Origin: JAKAJA01 sp037440125 | Lineage (GTDB): Bacteria; Acidobacteriota; UBA4820; DSQY01 | Length of the DNA stretch: 59,681 nt | Assembly (NCBI GenBank): GCA_037440125.1 | Contig: JBBIUU010000007.1 | Span: 1-59,681, forward strand | Reading direction: 5' to 3' | Shown here: one piece after another, positions 1 to 7,887 of the stretch | Position numbering within the stretch: position 1 is the stretch's first letter | Layout of the letters: the number at the start of each line of letters is the position of its first letter | Notes under the pieces: model-generated | What the model was told of the DNA's origin: nothing | Database searches by the model: none | What the model saw: only the letters and a program-made list of their open reading frames with translations | Translations under genes and position numbers: made by a program

Positions 1-110
1 TCAGCTTCATGCCGGGCGTCATGGCCTACCAGTTCACCAAGAACGGCCTCTCGGCCGAGCTCACGGTGCAGGGCACCAAGTTCTGGGCGGAGAAGAAGTG
101 GAACGAGTAG
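1..110 (+). CDS. SYLF-domain (YSC84-like) lipid-binding protein, C-terminal fragment
   Basis: The gene enters from the left edge; the coding frame starts at base 3 and stops with TAG at 108-110. The 35 visible residues contain PGVMAYQFTKNGLSAELTVQ and end in WNE. They match the last residues of the complete SYLF gene at 2573-3139 (PGIWLYQMTDKGVALELTA, then a Gly-Thr-Lys and an aromatic pair). SYLF/YSC84 proteins bind phosphoinositides in eukaryotes; the bacterial ones are secreted or periplasmic and poorly characterised. The next gene starts 26 bases downstream on the same strand, so this is probably the first visible gene of a small operon. Confidence 0.75.
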   Translation, partial: SFMPGVMAYQFTKNGLSAELTVQGTKFWAEKKWNE

Positions 111-136
111 GACGCACCCACCGCAGGAGGCATGAC

Positions 137-835
137 ATGAAGCGCATCTTCGCCGCCATCGCATTCTCCGCGGCCGCCGCGGCCCTCATGGCCCAGGCGC
201 CCCCCGCCAAGGTCCCCCTCAATCCGGCGGCCGACAAGCCCCTGCTGGCCGCCGTCGCCAAGCAGGCGGGCGCCAACCTCCAGGCGCTCGTGACGTACAC
301 CTACCAGCAGAGGGTCCAGGTGCAGGTCGGCGGCGAGGACAAGGGCACGACGCTCGTGGAGATCGCCTTCGGGCCCGACGGGAAGCCCATCGTCACGCCC
401 ATGAGCTCCACGCCCCCGCAGGGCCGCCAGCGCCACGGGCTCAGGGGCGCCATCCAGAAGAGCATGGAGGAGGACGCCAAGAAGGAGATCGACGGCCTCG
501 TCAAGCTCGCCTCCAGTTACACCATGCTCTCACCCCCCAAGATCCAGGAGATGGTCCAGAAGGCCGAGACCCTCATGATCCCGGCCCAGAACGCCCTCAG
601 GCTCGACGTGAAGAGCTTCCTGGTCCCCGGGGACGAGGCTAACTTCAAGTTCGACGCGGGGAGCAGCCGCCAGACGCACACCCACGTGGAGACGAGCGCC
701 GACGGCAAGCCGGTGATCATCGATGCCCAGTATCAGACCCTCCCCACGGGCCTCACCACCTGCGCGCAGACCATGATCAACGTGCCGTCCAAGGGAATCT
801 TCGTCACCGTGAACACGTTTGACTATCAGAAATAG
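137..835 (+). CDS. secreted/periplasmic protein of unknown function (232 aa)
   Basis: The start at 137 is chosen because AGGAGG at 125-130 lies six bases upstream and the protein then opens with a clear signal peptide (MKRIFAAIAFSAAAAALMAQ). An upstream in-frame ATG at 98 would overlap the previous gene and lacks a ribosome site. The mature part begins with a helical segment and a short TYTYQQRVQVQVGG stretch, followed by a Lys/Glu-rich middle part (about residues 115-150) and a beta-rich C-terminal half containing THTHVETSADGKPVIIDAQY. No catalytic motif or known family was recognised. It lies 26 bases after the SYLF fragment and 41 bases before the next secreted protein, so co-transcription is likely. 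Confidence 0.8.
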   Translation: MKRIFAAIAFSAAAAALMAQAPPAKVPLNPAADKPLLAAVAKQAGANLQALVTYTYQQRVQVQVGGEDKGTTLVEIAFGPDGKPIVTPMSSTPPQGRQRHGLRGAIQKSMEEDAKKEIDGLVKLASSYTMLSPPKIQEMVQKAETLMIPAQNALRLDVKSFLVPGDEANFKFDAGSSRQTHTHVETSADGKPVIIDAQYQTLPTGLTTCAQTMINVPSKGIFVTVNTFDYQK

Positions 836-876
836 GGTATATCTTAGAGTCTGCCCTTTCCACAAAGGAGACCACC

Positions 877-1512
877 ATGACGAAGAGAGCCATCCTGATC
901 CTCGCCGCTCTGACCCTCGCCTTCTCAACCCTCACCCTGTGGGGCCAGTCCGCGGACAAGCCGGCGCCCGCCGCGGCCACTGCGGTCCAGGCCCAGAAGG
1001 AAGAACCCCTCCCCGCCATGGGCGTGGCCCCCACGGGCAAGACGCGCTTCGAGGGCACCATCGCGAACACGGGCGGCACCATCTTCCTCGGCGGCTGGTT
1101 CAACGTCACGATCGAGCAGTGGACCTCGCCCGAGGAGGCCGCGCAGCTCAAGCAGATCCTCGCCCAGGGCGGCCAGAAGGCGCTCCTCGAGAAGGCTTGG
1201 AAGGCCAAGCAGATCGGCTCCCTGCAGGTGGGGAACAGCATGGGCAAGCCGCTCTTCTTCGCGCGCGCCATCGCCGTTCCGGGCGGCCTCATCGTCCGGG
1301 CGCTCACCAACTCGCCCCTCGGCCGCGGGTACGGCCGCGCCGGCGACTACCCCTTCGGGTTCATCGAGCTCGTCATCCCCAACGGCCAGAAGGGCACGGG
1401 AACCATCGTGGGCATGGCCAAGATCACCCTCGGCCCCGACGGCGCGCCGGGCATCGAGGCCTACGGGACCATCCCCGAGAAGATCCAGGACGTCTCCATC
1501 GCGAAGAAGTAG
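877..1512 (+). CDS. secreted protein of unknown function (211 aa)
   Basis: AAAGGAG eight bases before the ATG supports the start, and the product opens with a signal peptide (MTKRAILILAALTLAFSTLT, then LWGQ). After a Pro/Ala-rich spacer (about 26-48), the mature domain begins with TRFEGTIANTGGTIFLGGWF and contains a helical Glu/Lys/Gln patch at about 85-110, then a Gly-rich GRGYGRAGDYPFGFIELVIP stretch. The pattern suggests a compact beta-rich periplasmic domain. No family was recognised. It is the second of three adjacent small exported proteins that share spacing of about 40 bases and a common terminator, which suggests one transcript and a joint cell-envelope role. Confidence 0.78.
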   Translation: MTKRAILILAALTLAFSTLTLWGQSADKPAPAAATAVQAQKEEPLPAMGVAPTGKTRFEGTIANTGGTIFLGGWFNVTIEQWTSPEEAAQLKQILAQGGQKALLEKAWKAKQIGSLQVGNSMGKPLFFARAIAVPGGLIVRALTNSPLGRGYGRAGDYPFGFIELVIPNGQKGTGTIVGMAKITLGPDGAPGIEAYGTIPEKIQDVSIAKK

Positions 1513-1556
1513 CTTGGGCGAGATCTCGATCCACTGACCGAACAGGAGAGAGTGCG

Positions 1557-2174
1557 ATGCGCAATGCGAAATGGAGTCTCGCGAGCCTCATGATCCTCGC
1601 CGTCCTGGTGCCGATGGCCGTGCTGGCGCAGGCCGGGTTCGACAAGGTGTCCCCCTTCGGGTACCGCGGCCAGGCCGCGGGCATCAAGGTGGTCGTGGAC
1701 ACGGAGCCCGCCGCGTGGCAGGGCAAGGCGAAGTTCCTCCCCCTCGTCATCTTCGTCGGCTCCGAGGGCGCCCAGACGATCACCCTCAACCAGGCCGCCT
1801 TCACCCTCACGGACCCCAGCGGCAAGGTCCTCCCCATGGCACCCTACGACGTGATCAAGGACAAGAAGTCCTACGGGGACTTCAACGTGGCCAACGACTA
1901 CACGTTCATCAAGAAGACCATCGAGGCGGGCCCCGACGCGCAGTCGTACAACGGCCTCGGGTACCAGCAGAGCGTCGTGGTCTTTTATCCCAATGTGAGC
2001 GGAAAGCCTGCCCTGGTGCGTGACACGGCCGAGCTCCGCCCAAACGCCTTCAGCATGTTCCTCGCCTACTTCCCCAACCCCGTGCCCAAGGCCCAGGGCA
2101 CCTACAAGCTGACCTACACCGATCCCGCCACCAAGGGCGTGGTGACCGTGCCCTTCGAGATCAAGTGGCGGTAG
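1557..2174 (+). CDS. secreted protein of unknown function (205 aa), paralogue of 22056-22673
   Basis: Start chosen at 1557 (ACAGGAGAGAGTGCG upstream; signal peptide MRNAKWSLASLMILAVLVPM ending near LAQA). The rest is beta-rich, with TITLNQAAFTLTDPSGKVLP in the middle and GTYKLTYTDPATKGVVTVPF near the end, finishing in IKWR. The gene at 22056 encodes a protein of exactly the same length with matching blocks (FTVTDPKGVSHPVASVEEL and GEYKLTFTDPKSGVSLEVPV), so the two are homologous. The C-terminal pattern resembles an immunoglobulin-like or lipoprotein-type beta sandwich, but no named family can be assigned. It is the last gene before the terminator at 2199. Confidence 0.8.
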   Translation: MRNAKWSLASLMILAVLVPMAVLAQAGFDKVSPFGYRGQAAGIKVVVDTEPAAWQGKAKFLPLVIFVGSEGAQTITLNQAAFTLTDPSGKVLPMAPYDVIKDKKSYGDFNVANDYTFIKKTIEAGPDAQSYNGLGYQQSVVVFYPNVSGKPALVRDTAELRPNAFSMFLAYFPNPVPKAQGTYKLTYTDPATKGVVTVPFEIKWR

Positions 2175-2198
2175 GCTGACACGACACTCGGACAGAAG

Positions 2199-2228
2199 AG
2201 CCCCCGGGGTTACTCCCGGGGGCTTTTG
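2199..2228 (+). terminator. Rho-independent terminator
   Basis: A GC-rich inverted repeat (AGCCCCCGGGG, short TTACT loop, CCCGGGGGCT) is followed directly by TTTTGTT. It lies 25 bases after the stop of the 1557 gene and closes the operon of small secreted proteins. Confidence 0.9.
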
Positions 2229-2233
2229 TTATG

Positions 2234-2265
2234 TGGTGATCGGGTGATCAGGTGAGCGGGTGACT
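2234..2265. repeat. 8-bp tandem array (KGGTGATC-type, 4 degenerate copies)
   Basis: Four consecutive octamers (TGGTGATC, GGGTGATC, AGGTGAGC, GGGTGACT) follow the terminator. The same octamer family recurs at 15604-15651. Confidence 0.8.
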
Positions 2266-2327
2266 GTGGCGAAGATGACGAGCTGCAGGAGGCCTCTCCA
2301 GCCGCCGGTCTCCTGGGTTGCAGCCGC

Positions 2328-2394
2328 CCGGTGCGGGGAAGAGGATCGCGGTCTGGAGACCGCTCCTACGAGGGCGGCTATCGACGATCAGGTT
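2328..2394. repeat. interspersed intergenic repeat block, copy 1
   Basis: This block carries GGAGACCGCTCCTACGAG and GCTATCG just before the assembly gap. A diverged copy at 15675-15733 has the same order of elements (GGGGAA, ATCGC, GTC, GGAGACCGCTCC, ACGAG, GCTATCG). GGTCTGGAGACC is palindromic. In both places the block sits between an octamer array and a further short-repeat array. Confidence 0.6.
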
Positions 2395-2397
2395 TCT

Positions 2398-2497
2398 NNN
2401 NNNNNNNNNNNNNNNNNNNNNNNNNNNNNNNNNNNNNNNNNNNNNNNNNNNNNNNNNNNNNNNNNNNNNNNNNNNNNNNNNNNNNNNNNNNNNNNNN
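2398..2497. other. assembly gap (100 N)
   Basis: Exactly 100 unknown bases, the usual placeholder for a scaffold gap of unknown size. It lies inside repeat-rich intergenic DNA between the terminator at 2199 and the minus-strand SYLF gene, so the true length here is not known. Confidence 0.95.
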
Positions 2498-2536
2498 TTC
2501 CGAATTCTCCTTCCGCCTTTCGACCAGTTTTCCCAA

Positions 2537-2564
2537 ATCCCACATCCCACATCCGAAATCCGGA
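2537..2564. repeat. 7-bp tandem array (ATCCCAC-type, 4 copies) at the 3' end of the SYLF gene
   Basis: Four heptamers (ATCCCAC, ATCCCAC, ATCCGAA, ATCCGGA) end eight bases from the stop codon of the minus-strand gene at 2573. It is one of several heptamer arrays in the window that touch minus-strand stop codons. Confidence 0.6.
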
Positions 2565-2572
2565 AGCTCCCC

Positions 2573-3139
2573 TCAGTTCAGGTCGTCGTCCTTGTAGTAC
2601 TTCGTTCCCTTGGCCGTGAGCTCGAGGGCGACGCCCTTGTCGGTCATTTGGTAGAGCCAGATGCCGGGGGCGATGGCCATGGCCCCCTGGAAGGCTGCCC
2701 CGCTGGTCCCCGTCGTCGCGGCCGCGGTGGCCTGGCCTCCGATCTCCCATCCGGAGTTCTCGAATTTCTCCAGCAGGGCCTCGGTCTCGAAGACCCAGAC
2801 GAGCTGGAACTTCTTGATGCCGAACCCGAGACCCGCCTGGATCTCGGCCATCTTCATGAAGACCTCCTTCTTGGTCTTGGTGTTCACGGCCAGCCCCTTG
2901 CCCATGCCGCCTCCCGCCACGAGGATTTTGGTGCCCGTGGCGCTGAAGACGGCGTAGCCGGCGGCCTGCTGGACGGCGGCCTTGGCCTTGGGGTTTACGG
3001 AGTACAGCTTGTTCAGGATCTTGGTCGTCGCCGAGCGGATCTTGGCCTGTGCCTGGGCCTTGGAGTCCTTGGCCTCCAGCGCAGTCCCGCACACGGCGCA
3101 CAGAAGGATAACCGCCCAGACAGACATCGCCTTTTTCAT
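2573..3139 (-). CDS. SYLF-domain (YSC84-like) lipid-binding protein
   Basis: A 188-aa exported protein. The start at 3139 follows GGGAGGGAAGGG and gives a signal peptide (MKKAMSVWAVILLCAVCGTA). The mature domain has the features of the SYLF/YSC84 family: LNKLYSVNPKAKAAVQQAAG, a hydrophobic GYAVFSATGTKILVAGGGMG core, AEIQAGLGFGIKKFQLVWVF, and the C-terminal APGIWLYQMTDKGVAL. In eukaryotes the domain binds membrane phospholipids; the bacterial role is not established. It is the last gene of a minus-strand run, 41 bases after the K+ channel gene, and a second SYLF gene ends at base 110 on the other strand. The company of channel and transporter genes suggests an envelope-related job. Confidence 0.88.
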   Translation of the reverse strand: MKKAMSVWAVILLCAVCGTALEAKDSKAQAQAKIRSATTKILNKLYSVNPKAKAAVQQAAGYAVFSATGTKILVAGGGMGKGLAVNTKTKKEVFMKMAEIQAGLGFGIKKFQLVWVFETEALLEKFENSGWEIGGQATAAATTGTSGAAFQGAMAIAPGIWLYQMTDKGVALELTAKGTKYYKDDDLN

Positions 3140-3180
3140 GTCCCTTCCCTCCCTGCAGGGTCCCCCGGCGTATCGGGTGC

Positions 3181-3672
3181 TCAAGGTTTGTCGACCTGCC
3201 CCTGATCCCCGATCTGCCCGTCGTGCCGCCCCTCGAAGGTGGCCTTCCACCGGTCGAGGCTCTTCCTGTGCAACGTGGTGACCACTCCGATGAGGACGGC
3301 GGTCGACCACGCCGTCATCAGGATCCCCACGAGGGCCTCGGAGGACCCGAAGAGGCGCCACTCGCGGGTTAGCACCACGTCGCCATATCCCACCGTAGTG
3401 TACGTCACCAGAGAGAAATATAGGGCCGTTTCGAAGTCGGGGAGGATGCCCTGCTGGCGGTAGAAGAACGCGTAGACGGCGATCTCGACGAGGTGCAAGA
3501 TCACGAGGGTGCTGACCACCCACGACAGGGTGAAGGTGTTGACCACGACCCCGTGATGCCTCTCCCACCAGATGCCGTACACGTCGAGCGCTCGCAGGAG
3601 GACGAGCGTGCCCGTGCCGTGGATGAAGACACTGGCCAGGATCAGAAGGAGCCCCTCGAGGATGTGCTCCAT
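3181..3672 (-). CDS. two-TM potassium channel (Ion_trans_2 family)
   Basis: This 163-aa inner-membrane protein contains the K+ selectivity filter TTVGYGDV at about residues 92-99, preceded by a pore helix (FETALYFSLVTY) and followed by a hydrophobic segment (VGILMTAWSTAVLIGVVTTL). Two more hydrophobic segments near residues 6-28 and 43-70 bring it to three or four membrane passes in all, somewhat more than a minimal two-TM channel. The short Lys/Asp-rich tail has no RCK/TrkA-N domain, so gating by nucleotide is not evident. The gene begins only 10 bases after the AI-2E-family permease ends, indicating translational coupling in the antiporter operon. A role in K+ flux or membrane potential is inferred from the filter. 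Confidence 0.88.
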   Translation of the reverse strand: MEHILEGLLLILASVFIHGTGTLVLLRALDVYGIWWERHHGVVVNTFTLSWVVSTLVILHLVEIAVYAFFYRQQGILPDFETALYFSLVTYTTVGYGDVVLTREWRLFGSSEALVGILMTAWSTAVLIGVVTTLHRKSLDRWKATFEGRHDGQIGDQGQVDKP

Positions 3673-3682
3673 GCGCGCCTCC

Positions 3683-4720
3683 CTAGCTCTTTCCGGCTGC
3701 CTTGTCGGCCTCGGCCCCCACGCCCGCCCTCCCGAAGAGAGGCTCCCCGTCGGCCCTCCTCCTGAGAAACTTCTCAGCGGCGATGGTCAGTGGGATGGCC
3801 AGGATGGCCCCCACGGAGCCGAGGAGGAACGCCCAGAAGACCAGGGAGAGGATGGTGCTGAGGAAAGACACGTCCATCCCCTTCTTCATGAAGAGGGGCT
3901 TCACGAGGTTGTCCACGATGGTGTTGGTCAGGATGAACCCGACGGCGACGGCGAGAGCCGTGTGCCAACCGTGCGTCAGGAGCGCCAGGAGCGCGGGGGG
4001 GACGAGGGCGATCAGGAACCCGAGGGTGGGGATGAAGTTCAGGAAGAAGTAGAGCACGCACCAGAGGAACGGGAAGTCCACACCCAGCGCGAGGAGCAGG
4101 ACGAGGTTGGCCGCCGCGTTGAGGGCCCCGGTCCCGGCCGTGATCCCCATGTAGTGCTGGATGTCGGGGCCGTAGTAACCGAAGGCGTCGGCGAACCGGC
4201 TCCGCTCCCCCGTGGTGCTCTCGGCGATCTCGATGAGGAGGACCGCGAAGATCATGAGGACCACCGCGCCCTCCGAGAGGATGCCTCCCAGGGCCTGCAG
4301 GACCCTCGTCGAGAAGGAGATCATCCTGTCCGGCGTCAGGTTCCTGAGGGGGGAGAAGGCCGCCGGGTCGAGGCCCTGCGACTCGATGAGCGACGCCACG
4401 TCCTGGTGCAGCGCGGCGAAGCGCTCGTGGTAGGCCGGGAGCTGGGCTTTGAGCCGGAGGGCCGCCTCCCCCACGCCGAGGAGGAGGGCGAGCCCCACGG
4501 TCAGGACGACCGCGAGCGTCAGCAGGATGGCGACGGACTTCCTGACCTTGAACCGGTGGACGAACCAGTTGGGGATGGGCACCACGCTGAACGCGAGGAC
4601 GATGGCCAGGAGGAAGGGGTTCAAGATGGGCGCGGCGGCCCGGATGCCGTAGAGGAGGACGACGACGGCGGCGGACGCCACGAAGAACCGCTGGACATTG
4701 GAGAACGACCGCTCATCCAT
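3683..4720 (-). CDS. AI-2E family transporter (UPF0118/PerM-like permease)
   Basis: This 345-aa polytopic membrane protein has the family pattern: paired N-terminal hydrophobic segments (VVVLLYGIRAAAPILNPFLL), a soluble central part (about 95-145), a middle membrane segment, then LWCVLYFFLNFIPTLGFLIA and LSTILSLVFWAFLLGSVGAI, ending in IPLTIAAEKFL. NFIPTLG and the G-x-x-GA-I-L-A-I-P motif are hallmarks of the AI-2E/PerM family. Members include TqsA (autoinducer-2 export) and Na+/H+ antiporters; the substrate cannot be read from sequence. Because the gene sits directly behind a CPA1-type antiporter and before a K+ channel, ion transport is more plausible here than signalling. The start at 4720 lies 48 bases after the antiporter stop. 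Confidence 0.88.
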   Translation of the reverse strand: MDERSFSNVQRFFVASAAVVVLLYGIRAAAPILNPFLLAIVLAFSVVPIPNWFVHRFKVRKSVAILLTLAVVLTVGLALLLGVGEAALRLKAQLPAYHERFAALHQDVASLIESQGLDPAAFSPLRNLTPDRMISFSTRVLQALGGILSEGAVVLMIFAVLLIEIAESTTGERSRFADAFGYYGPDIQHYMGITAGTGALNAAANLVLLLALGVDFPFLWCVLYFFLNFIPTLGFLIALVPPALLALLTHGWHTALAVAVGFILTNTIVDNLVKPLFMKKGMDVSFLSTILSLVFWAFLLGSVGAILAIPLTIAAEKFLRRRADGEPLFGRAGVGAEADKAAGKS

Positions 4721-4768
4721 GCAGATCCCTCCCCATCCCGCCGACGGGTCCGGCGGGGGCGCGAGGCC

Positions 4769-6019
4769 TCACGCCCGGCGGCTCCCGGAGCCCTCCGGCG
4801 CGAGCAGCTCCGGCGCGTCCGGCGGGAGCGAGCCCACCTTGCGCGCGTAGAGGGAGACGCCCGGGCCCGCGCTCAGCCCGTGTGCCAGGATACTCAACCC
4901 CACCGTGGCCACGACCGCGAGGCGGATGGTCGCCTCCCCGGCGAGGTTGGCCTGCTCCTCGAGGTAGACGAGCCCCAGCACGATGGACGCCAGCCCCCTC
5001 GGACCGAACCACCCCATGAAGAGCAGCGTGGGGAGGCTCAATCCCTTGCCCAGGAGGGACAGCGCCACGGGGAGCATGCGGATCACCGTCAGGCTCAGGA
5101 CGGCGTACACGAGGAAGCTCGGGGTGAGCGCGCTCCTGCTCATGGTCAGGAACATGCCGAAGAGGAAGAAGACCAAGAGGTCGAAGAGCTGGCCCCAATC
5201 CTCCGTGAACTCCACGCTGCGCTTCCCCGCGTCGGCGAACCCCGGCTGCACGGCGAAGCCCGCCACGAAGGCCGCGATGAACATGCTCGCCCCCGTCTCC
5301 TCCGACAGGATGAAGCACGCGAGGGGGAGCGACACCAGCCCGAGCTGGCCGAAGGGGGCCTCCATCCAGCCCGCTCGCTGCGCCCTTCCCAGGAGCCAGC
5401 CGCCCACGAGCCCGACACCCAGCCCGATGAGCGCGCCGTAGCCGAGCTGCTCGAGCACGTACCGCCCGAGCACGGTGGCGCCGTTCTCCTTGCTCTGGAG
5501 CGCGAGGGCGAGGAAGAACATGAGGAAGGGCACCGAGAGGCCGTCGTTCAGGCCCGCCTCCACGTTCAGGGCCTGGCCGATGCGCCCGGGCACCTTGGGG
5601 CTCTGGACGATGACGGCGCCGAGCCCGGCGTCGGTAGGGGCGAGGATCGAGGAGAGGATGCCCGCCTCCCACCACGTCAGGTCGGGGAAGACCAGGCGCG
5701 CCGCCACGGCCCCGAGGAGGATCGTCAGGAGCATGCCCACGCTGAGGAGGCGCGACGGCAGGCTCTCCCGCCCCCTGAGGTTCGCGAGGCGGATCTGGGT
5801 CGAATCGTGGAAGAGCGTCATCACGAGCCCGAGCTCCGCGACGAGGAGGATCCCTTTGCGGTCCAGGCTGAACTCGTTCAGAGCCGCGGGGCTGAGCGCG
5901 GCGAGGACGGCCCCGGCGGCGGTGAAGAGGATGGGCGCCGTCAGGAGGGTCCTCTCGAGCCTGCCGGAGAGAAGGCTGTAGGCGAAGACGACCGCGACGA
6001 ACACGGCGACGAGCAGCAT
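4769..6019 (-). CDS. cation:proton antiporter (CPA1/NhaP-type)
   Basis: This 416-aa inner-membrane protein has about 12 hydrophobic segments. Diagnostic stretches are SILAPTDAGLGAVIV (the family P-T-D motif) and LNVEAGLNDGLSVPFLMFF (the Glu/Asn-Asp ion-binding motif of CPA1 exchangers). MGWFGPRGLASIVLGLVYLE is the conserved G-x-RG-x-x late helix. The start at 6019 is chosen because GGGAGG lies eight bases upstream and the first membrane helix follows at once; the longer open frame reaching 6352 has no ribosome site and adds an Arg/Pro-rich stretch. Exchange of Na+ or K+ for H+ is the expected activity. It is the first gene of the minus-strand operon reaching 2573. Confidence 0.92.
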   Translation of the reverse strand: MLLVAVFVAVVFAYSLLSGRLERTLLTAPILFTAAGAVLAALSPAALNEFSLDRKGILLVAELGLVMTLFHDSTQIRLANLRGRESLPSRLLSVGMLLTILLGAVAARLVFPDLTWWEAGILSSILAPTDAGLGAVIVQSPKVPGRIGQALNVEAGLNDGLSVPFLMFFLALALQSKENGATVLGRYVLEQLGYGALIGLGVGLVGGWLLGRAQRAGWMEAPFGQLGLVSLPLACFILSEETGASMFIAAFVAGFAVQPGFADAGKRSVEFTEDWGQLFDLLVFFLFGMFLTMSRSALTPSFLVYAVLSLTVIRMLPVALSLLGKGLSLPTLLFMGWFGPRGLASIVLGLVYLEEQANLAGEATIRLAVVATVGLSILAHGLSAGPGVSLYARKVGSLPPDAPELLAPEGSGSRRA

Positions 6020-6084
6020 CGATGGATCCTCCCAGGTCGAGCGGTTGCTTAGTGACCGAAGTGAGTCTACCCGAAGGACCCCGC

Positions 6085-6167
6085 GTTGACAAACGGTTTG
6101 ACAACAGGATGCGTCGGCCCCACCGCGCGGGGTGAGGAGGCGCAGGAGCCACCCTGTGGGGTATAAT
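6085..6167. promoter_or_regulatory. divergent intergenic control region (tandem TTGACAA repeats; TATAAT at 6162)
   Basis: The 241 bases between the divergent genes at 6019 and 6261 hold two adjacent 12-mers (GTTGACAAACGG at 6085 and TTTGACAACAGG at 6097) and a perfect TATAAT at 6162-6167 on the plus strand. No good -35 box lies 16-18 bases before the TATAAT, so the plus promoter is tentative. The repeated TTGACAA could be an operator. Confidence 0.35.
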
Positions 6168-6260
6168 CGGCGCGTCGCCACACCACCATCGAGGGCATGT
6201 CTACAGCGCCCCCGCGAGGCGCATCGACCGGGCGGCACCCACGGTAAAGGGAGACCTGCC

Positions 6261-6497
6261 ATGAGCGACCACGAGGAGAAGCAGCACGCGGGAGAGCACA
6301 GGGGGCCGGGGTTCCACGGGGACGGCGACCACCCGAAGGACAGGCGGCGCAAGTGGCACGAAGACCGGCGCGTCTGGACCGTGGTGGTGCTGATGCTCGC
6401 GGCCCTCGCCGCCTACGTCCTCACGCTGGACGACGTCACCACGCTCCTCGGAAGCCCCGCGGCCAAAGCCGCTCCGGCCGCCTCGGGCACCGGCTGA
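6261..6497 (+). CDS. small single-pass membrane protein, hypothetical (78 aa)
   Basis: AAAGGGAG ten bases upstream of the ATG at 6261 sets the start. The N-terminal half is very hydrophilic and His/Asp/Lys-rich (EEKQHAGEHRGPGFHGDGDH), then RRRKWHEDRRVW precedes one hydrophobic helix (VVVLMLAALAAYVLTL) and a short Ala-rich tail. The positive charges before the helix predict a cytoplasmic N terminus. The His-rich stretch could bind metal, but this is speculation. It is 10 bases upstream of the MarC-family gene and probably co-translated with it. Confidence 0.7.
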   Translation: MSDHEEKQHAGEHRGPGFHGDGDHPKDRRRKWHEDRRVWTVVVLMLAALAAYVLTLDDVTTLLGSPAAKAAPAASGTG

Positions 6498-6507
6498 GGA
6501 CGCCGCC

Positions 6508-7179
6508 ATGAATGAGGTCTGGGGCCTCTTCCTGGGGACGTTCACGACGCTGCTCGCGATCATCAACCCCCTCGAGTCCCTCCCCGTCTTCCTGGGCCTG
6601 ATGCAGGGCAGGAGCGAGGGCGAGCACCGGTCGGTGGCCTGGCGGGCCTGCCTCTACGCGGCCCTCTTGATGGTCTTCTTCATGCTCTTCGGGACCGTCG
6701 TGCTCAAGGTCTTCGGCGTGCCCCTCGACATGGTCCGCATCGTCGGGGGCATCATCCTCGTGAGAATCGGCTTCAACCTCTTCATGCCGCCTCCCGGGGC
6801 CGGCTCGGCGGCGGTCTTCGGAGGGGGCGGGTCGGGCGGGGGGAACCCCGACATCGCCTTCGTCCCCCTCGCCATGCCCCTCATGTTCGGCCCGGGGGCC
6901 CTGGCGACGGTGCTGGGCATGTCGTCGCTCGTGAAGGACCCATTCGAGCACCTGCCCTCACTCGCCGCCATCATGGCCGCCATCCTGCTCACCATGGCGG
7001 TGACCTACCTGCTCCTCGCCTACGCCGAGCCCATCGTCGGGAGGATCGGCGCCAAGGGCATCGACGCGGCCACGCGCATCGTGGGTTTCTTCGTCTCCGC
7101 CATGGGCATGGGGCTCGTCTTCCACGGGCTCCTCGACGTCCTCATCAGCTACGGGGTCATCCAGGGCAGAACGCCCTGA
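6508..7179 (+). CDS. MarC/UPF0056 family integral membrane protein
   Basis: This 223-aa protein has about six hydrophobic segments. The N-terminal FTTLLAIINPLESLPVFLGL is the family signature (an NP-x-x-x-x-P-I/V-F core). The middle (IVGGIILVRIGFNLFMPPP) and IAFVPLAMPLMFGPGALATV also match MarC proteins, the latter containing the conserved P-x-x-x-P-L-x-x-GPG motif. The family function is unknown; E. coli MarC is not itself an antibiotic pump despite its name. A Gly-rich hydrophilic loop (AVFGGGGSGGGNPD) lies mid-protein. GAGGA in the end of the previous gene supports the ATG at 6508, and the pair is probably co-translated. Confidence 0.88.
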   Translation: MNEVWGLFLGTFTTLLAIINPLESLPVFLGLMQGRSEGEHRSVAWRACLYAALLMVFFMLFGTVVLKVFGVPLDMVRIVGGIILVRIGFNLFMPPPGAGSAAVFGGGGSGGGNPDIAFVPLAMPLMFGPGALATVLGMSSLVKDPFEHLPSLAAIMAAILLTMAVTYLLLAYAEPIVGRIGAKGIDAATRIVGFFVSAMGMGLVFHGLLDVLISYGVIQGRTP

Positions 7180-7211
7180 CGGGGCCCCGCTTCCACCACA
7201 GGAGGAACGAC

Positions 7212-7838
7212 ATGAAAAAGGCTCTCGTCCTGCTCTCCATCCTGGCCCTTGCGACCACGCTCGCCTTCGCCCAGGAGCACAAAACCTCGGTCACCAAGAC
7301 CTCGACCGCCGAGAAGCCCGGCGCCCTCGTGGTGGACGAGGTCACCGTCACGGCCGTCGTCAAGGCCGTGGACCACGAGAAGCGCACGGTCACCCTCGCC
7401 CTGCCGGGCGGCGAGACCAAGACCTTCACCGTGCCCAAGGAGGCCGTGAACTTCCCCCAGGTCCAGGTGGGCGACGAAGTGAAGGCCGGCTACATCCAGT
7501 CGGTGGGCATCTTCGTGCACGGCCCGAACGAGAAGCCGGACGCCGCCGAACTGACCACGGTGGCCCTCGCGCCCAAGGGCGAGAAGCCCGGAGTCTACGC
7601 GGCCAACACGCAGGTCATCACCGCCAAGGTCACGGCCATCGACCACAAGACGCGCGTCGTGACCCTCACCGGCCCCCAGGGCAACTCCCTCACCTTCACC
7701 GCGGGTCCCGACGTGAAGCGCCTGGACGAGGTGAAGAAGGACGACACCGTGACGGTCCGTTACACCGAGGCGCTCCTCGTGGACGTGGTCGCCACGAAGG
7801 CCTCCAAACCGGCCCCCAAGGCCGCGCCCGCAAAGTAG
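7212..7838 (+). CDS. exported protein with a duplicated small beta domain (208 aa)
   Basis: AGGAGGAACGAC precedes the ATG, and MKKALVLLSILALATTLAFA is a signal peptide. The mature protein contains two copies of the same unit, at about residues 42-100 and 137-193. Unit one reads VTAVVKAVDHEKRTVTLALP, then a Val-Gly-Asp-Glu-Val turn; unit two reads ITAKVTAIDHKTRVVTLTGP, then a Lys-Asp-Asp-Thr-Val turn. The repeated pattern (VxAVDHxxRTVTL ... VGDxVxxxYxxxVxVxV) resembles small OB-like folds such as periplasmic CusF-type domains, but the metal ligands of CusF are not evident. A Lys/Pro/Ala tail ends the protein. Function is unknown. Confidence 0.78.
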   Translation: MKKALVLLSILALATTLAFAQEHKTSVTKTSTAEKPGALVVDEVTVTAVVKAVDHEKRTVTLALPGGETKTFTVPKEAVNFPQVQVGDEVKAGYIQSVGIFVHGPNEKPDAAELTTVALAPKGEKPGVYAANTQVITAKVTAIDHKTRVVTLTGPQGNSLTFTAGPDVKRLDEVKKDDTVTVRYTEALLVDVVATKASKPAPKAAPAK

Positions 7839-7887
7839 AGGATCGAGGAGGAGCCCCCGTGCCGGGCGGCGCGGAGGAGGCCGCAAG

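Noticed and set aside
6162..6167. Consensus TATAAT as a sigma-70 promoter for the 6261 gene
   Set aside because: No acceptable -35 hexamer lies 16-18 bases upstream, so it is listed only as part of a tentative control region.
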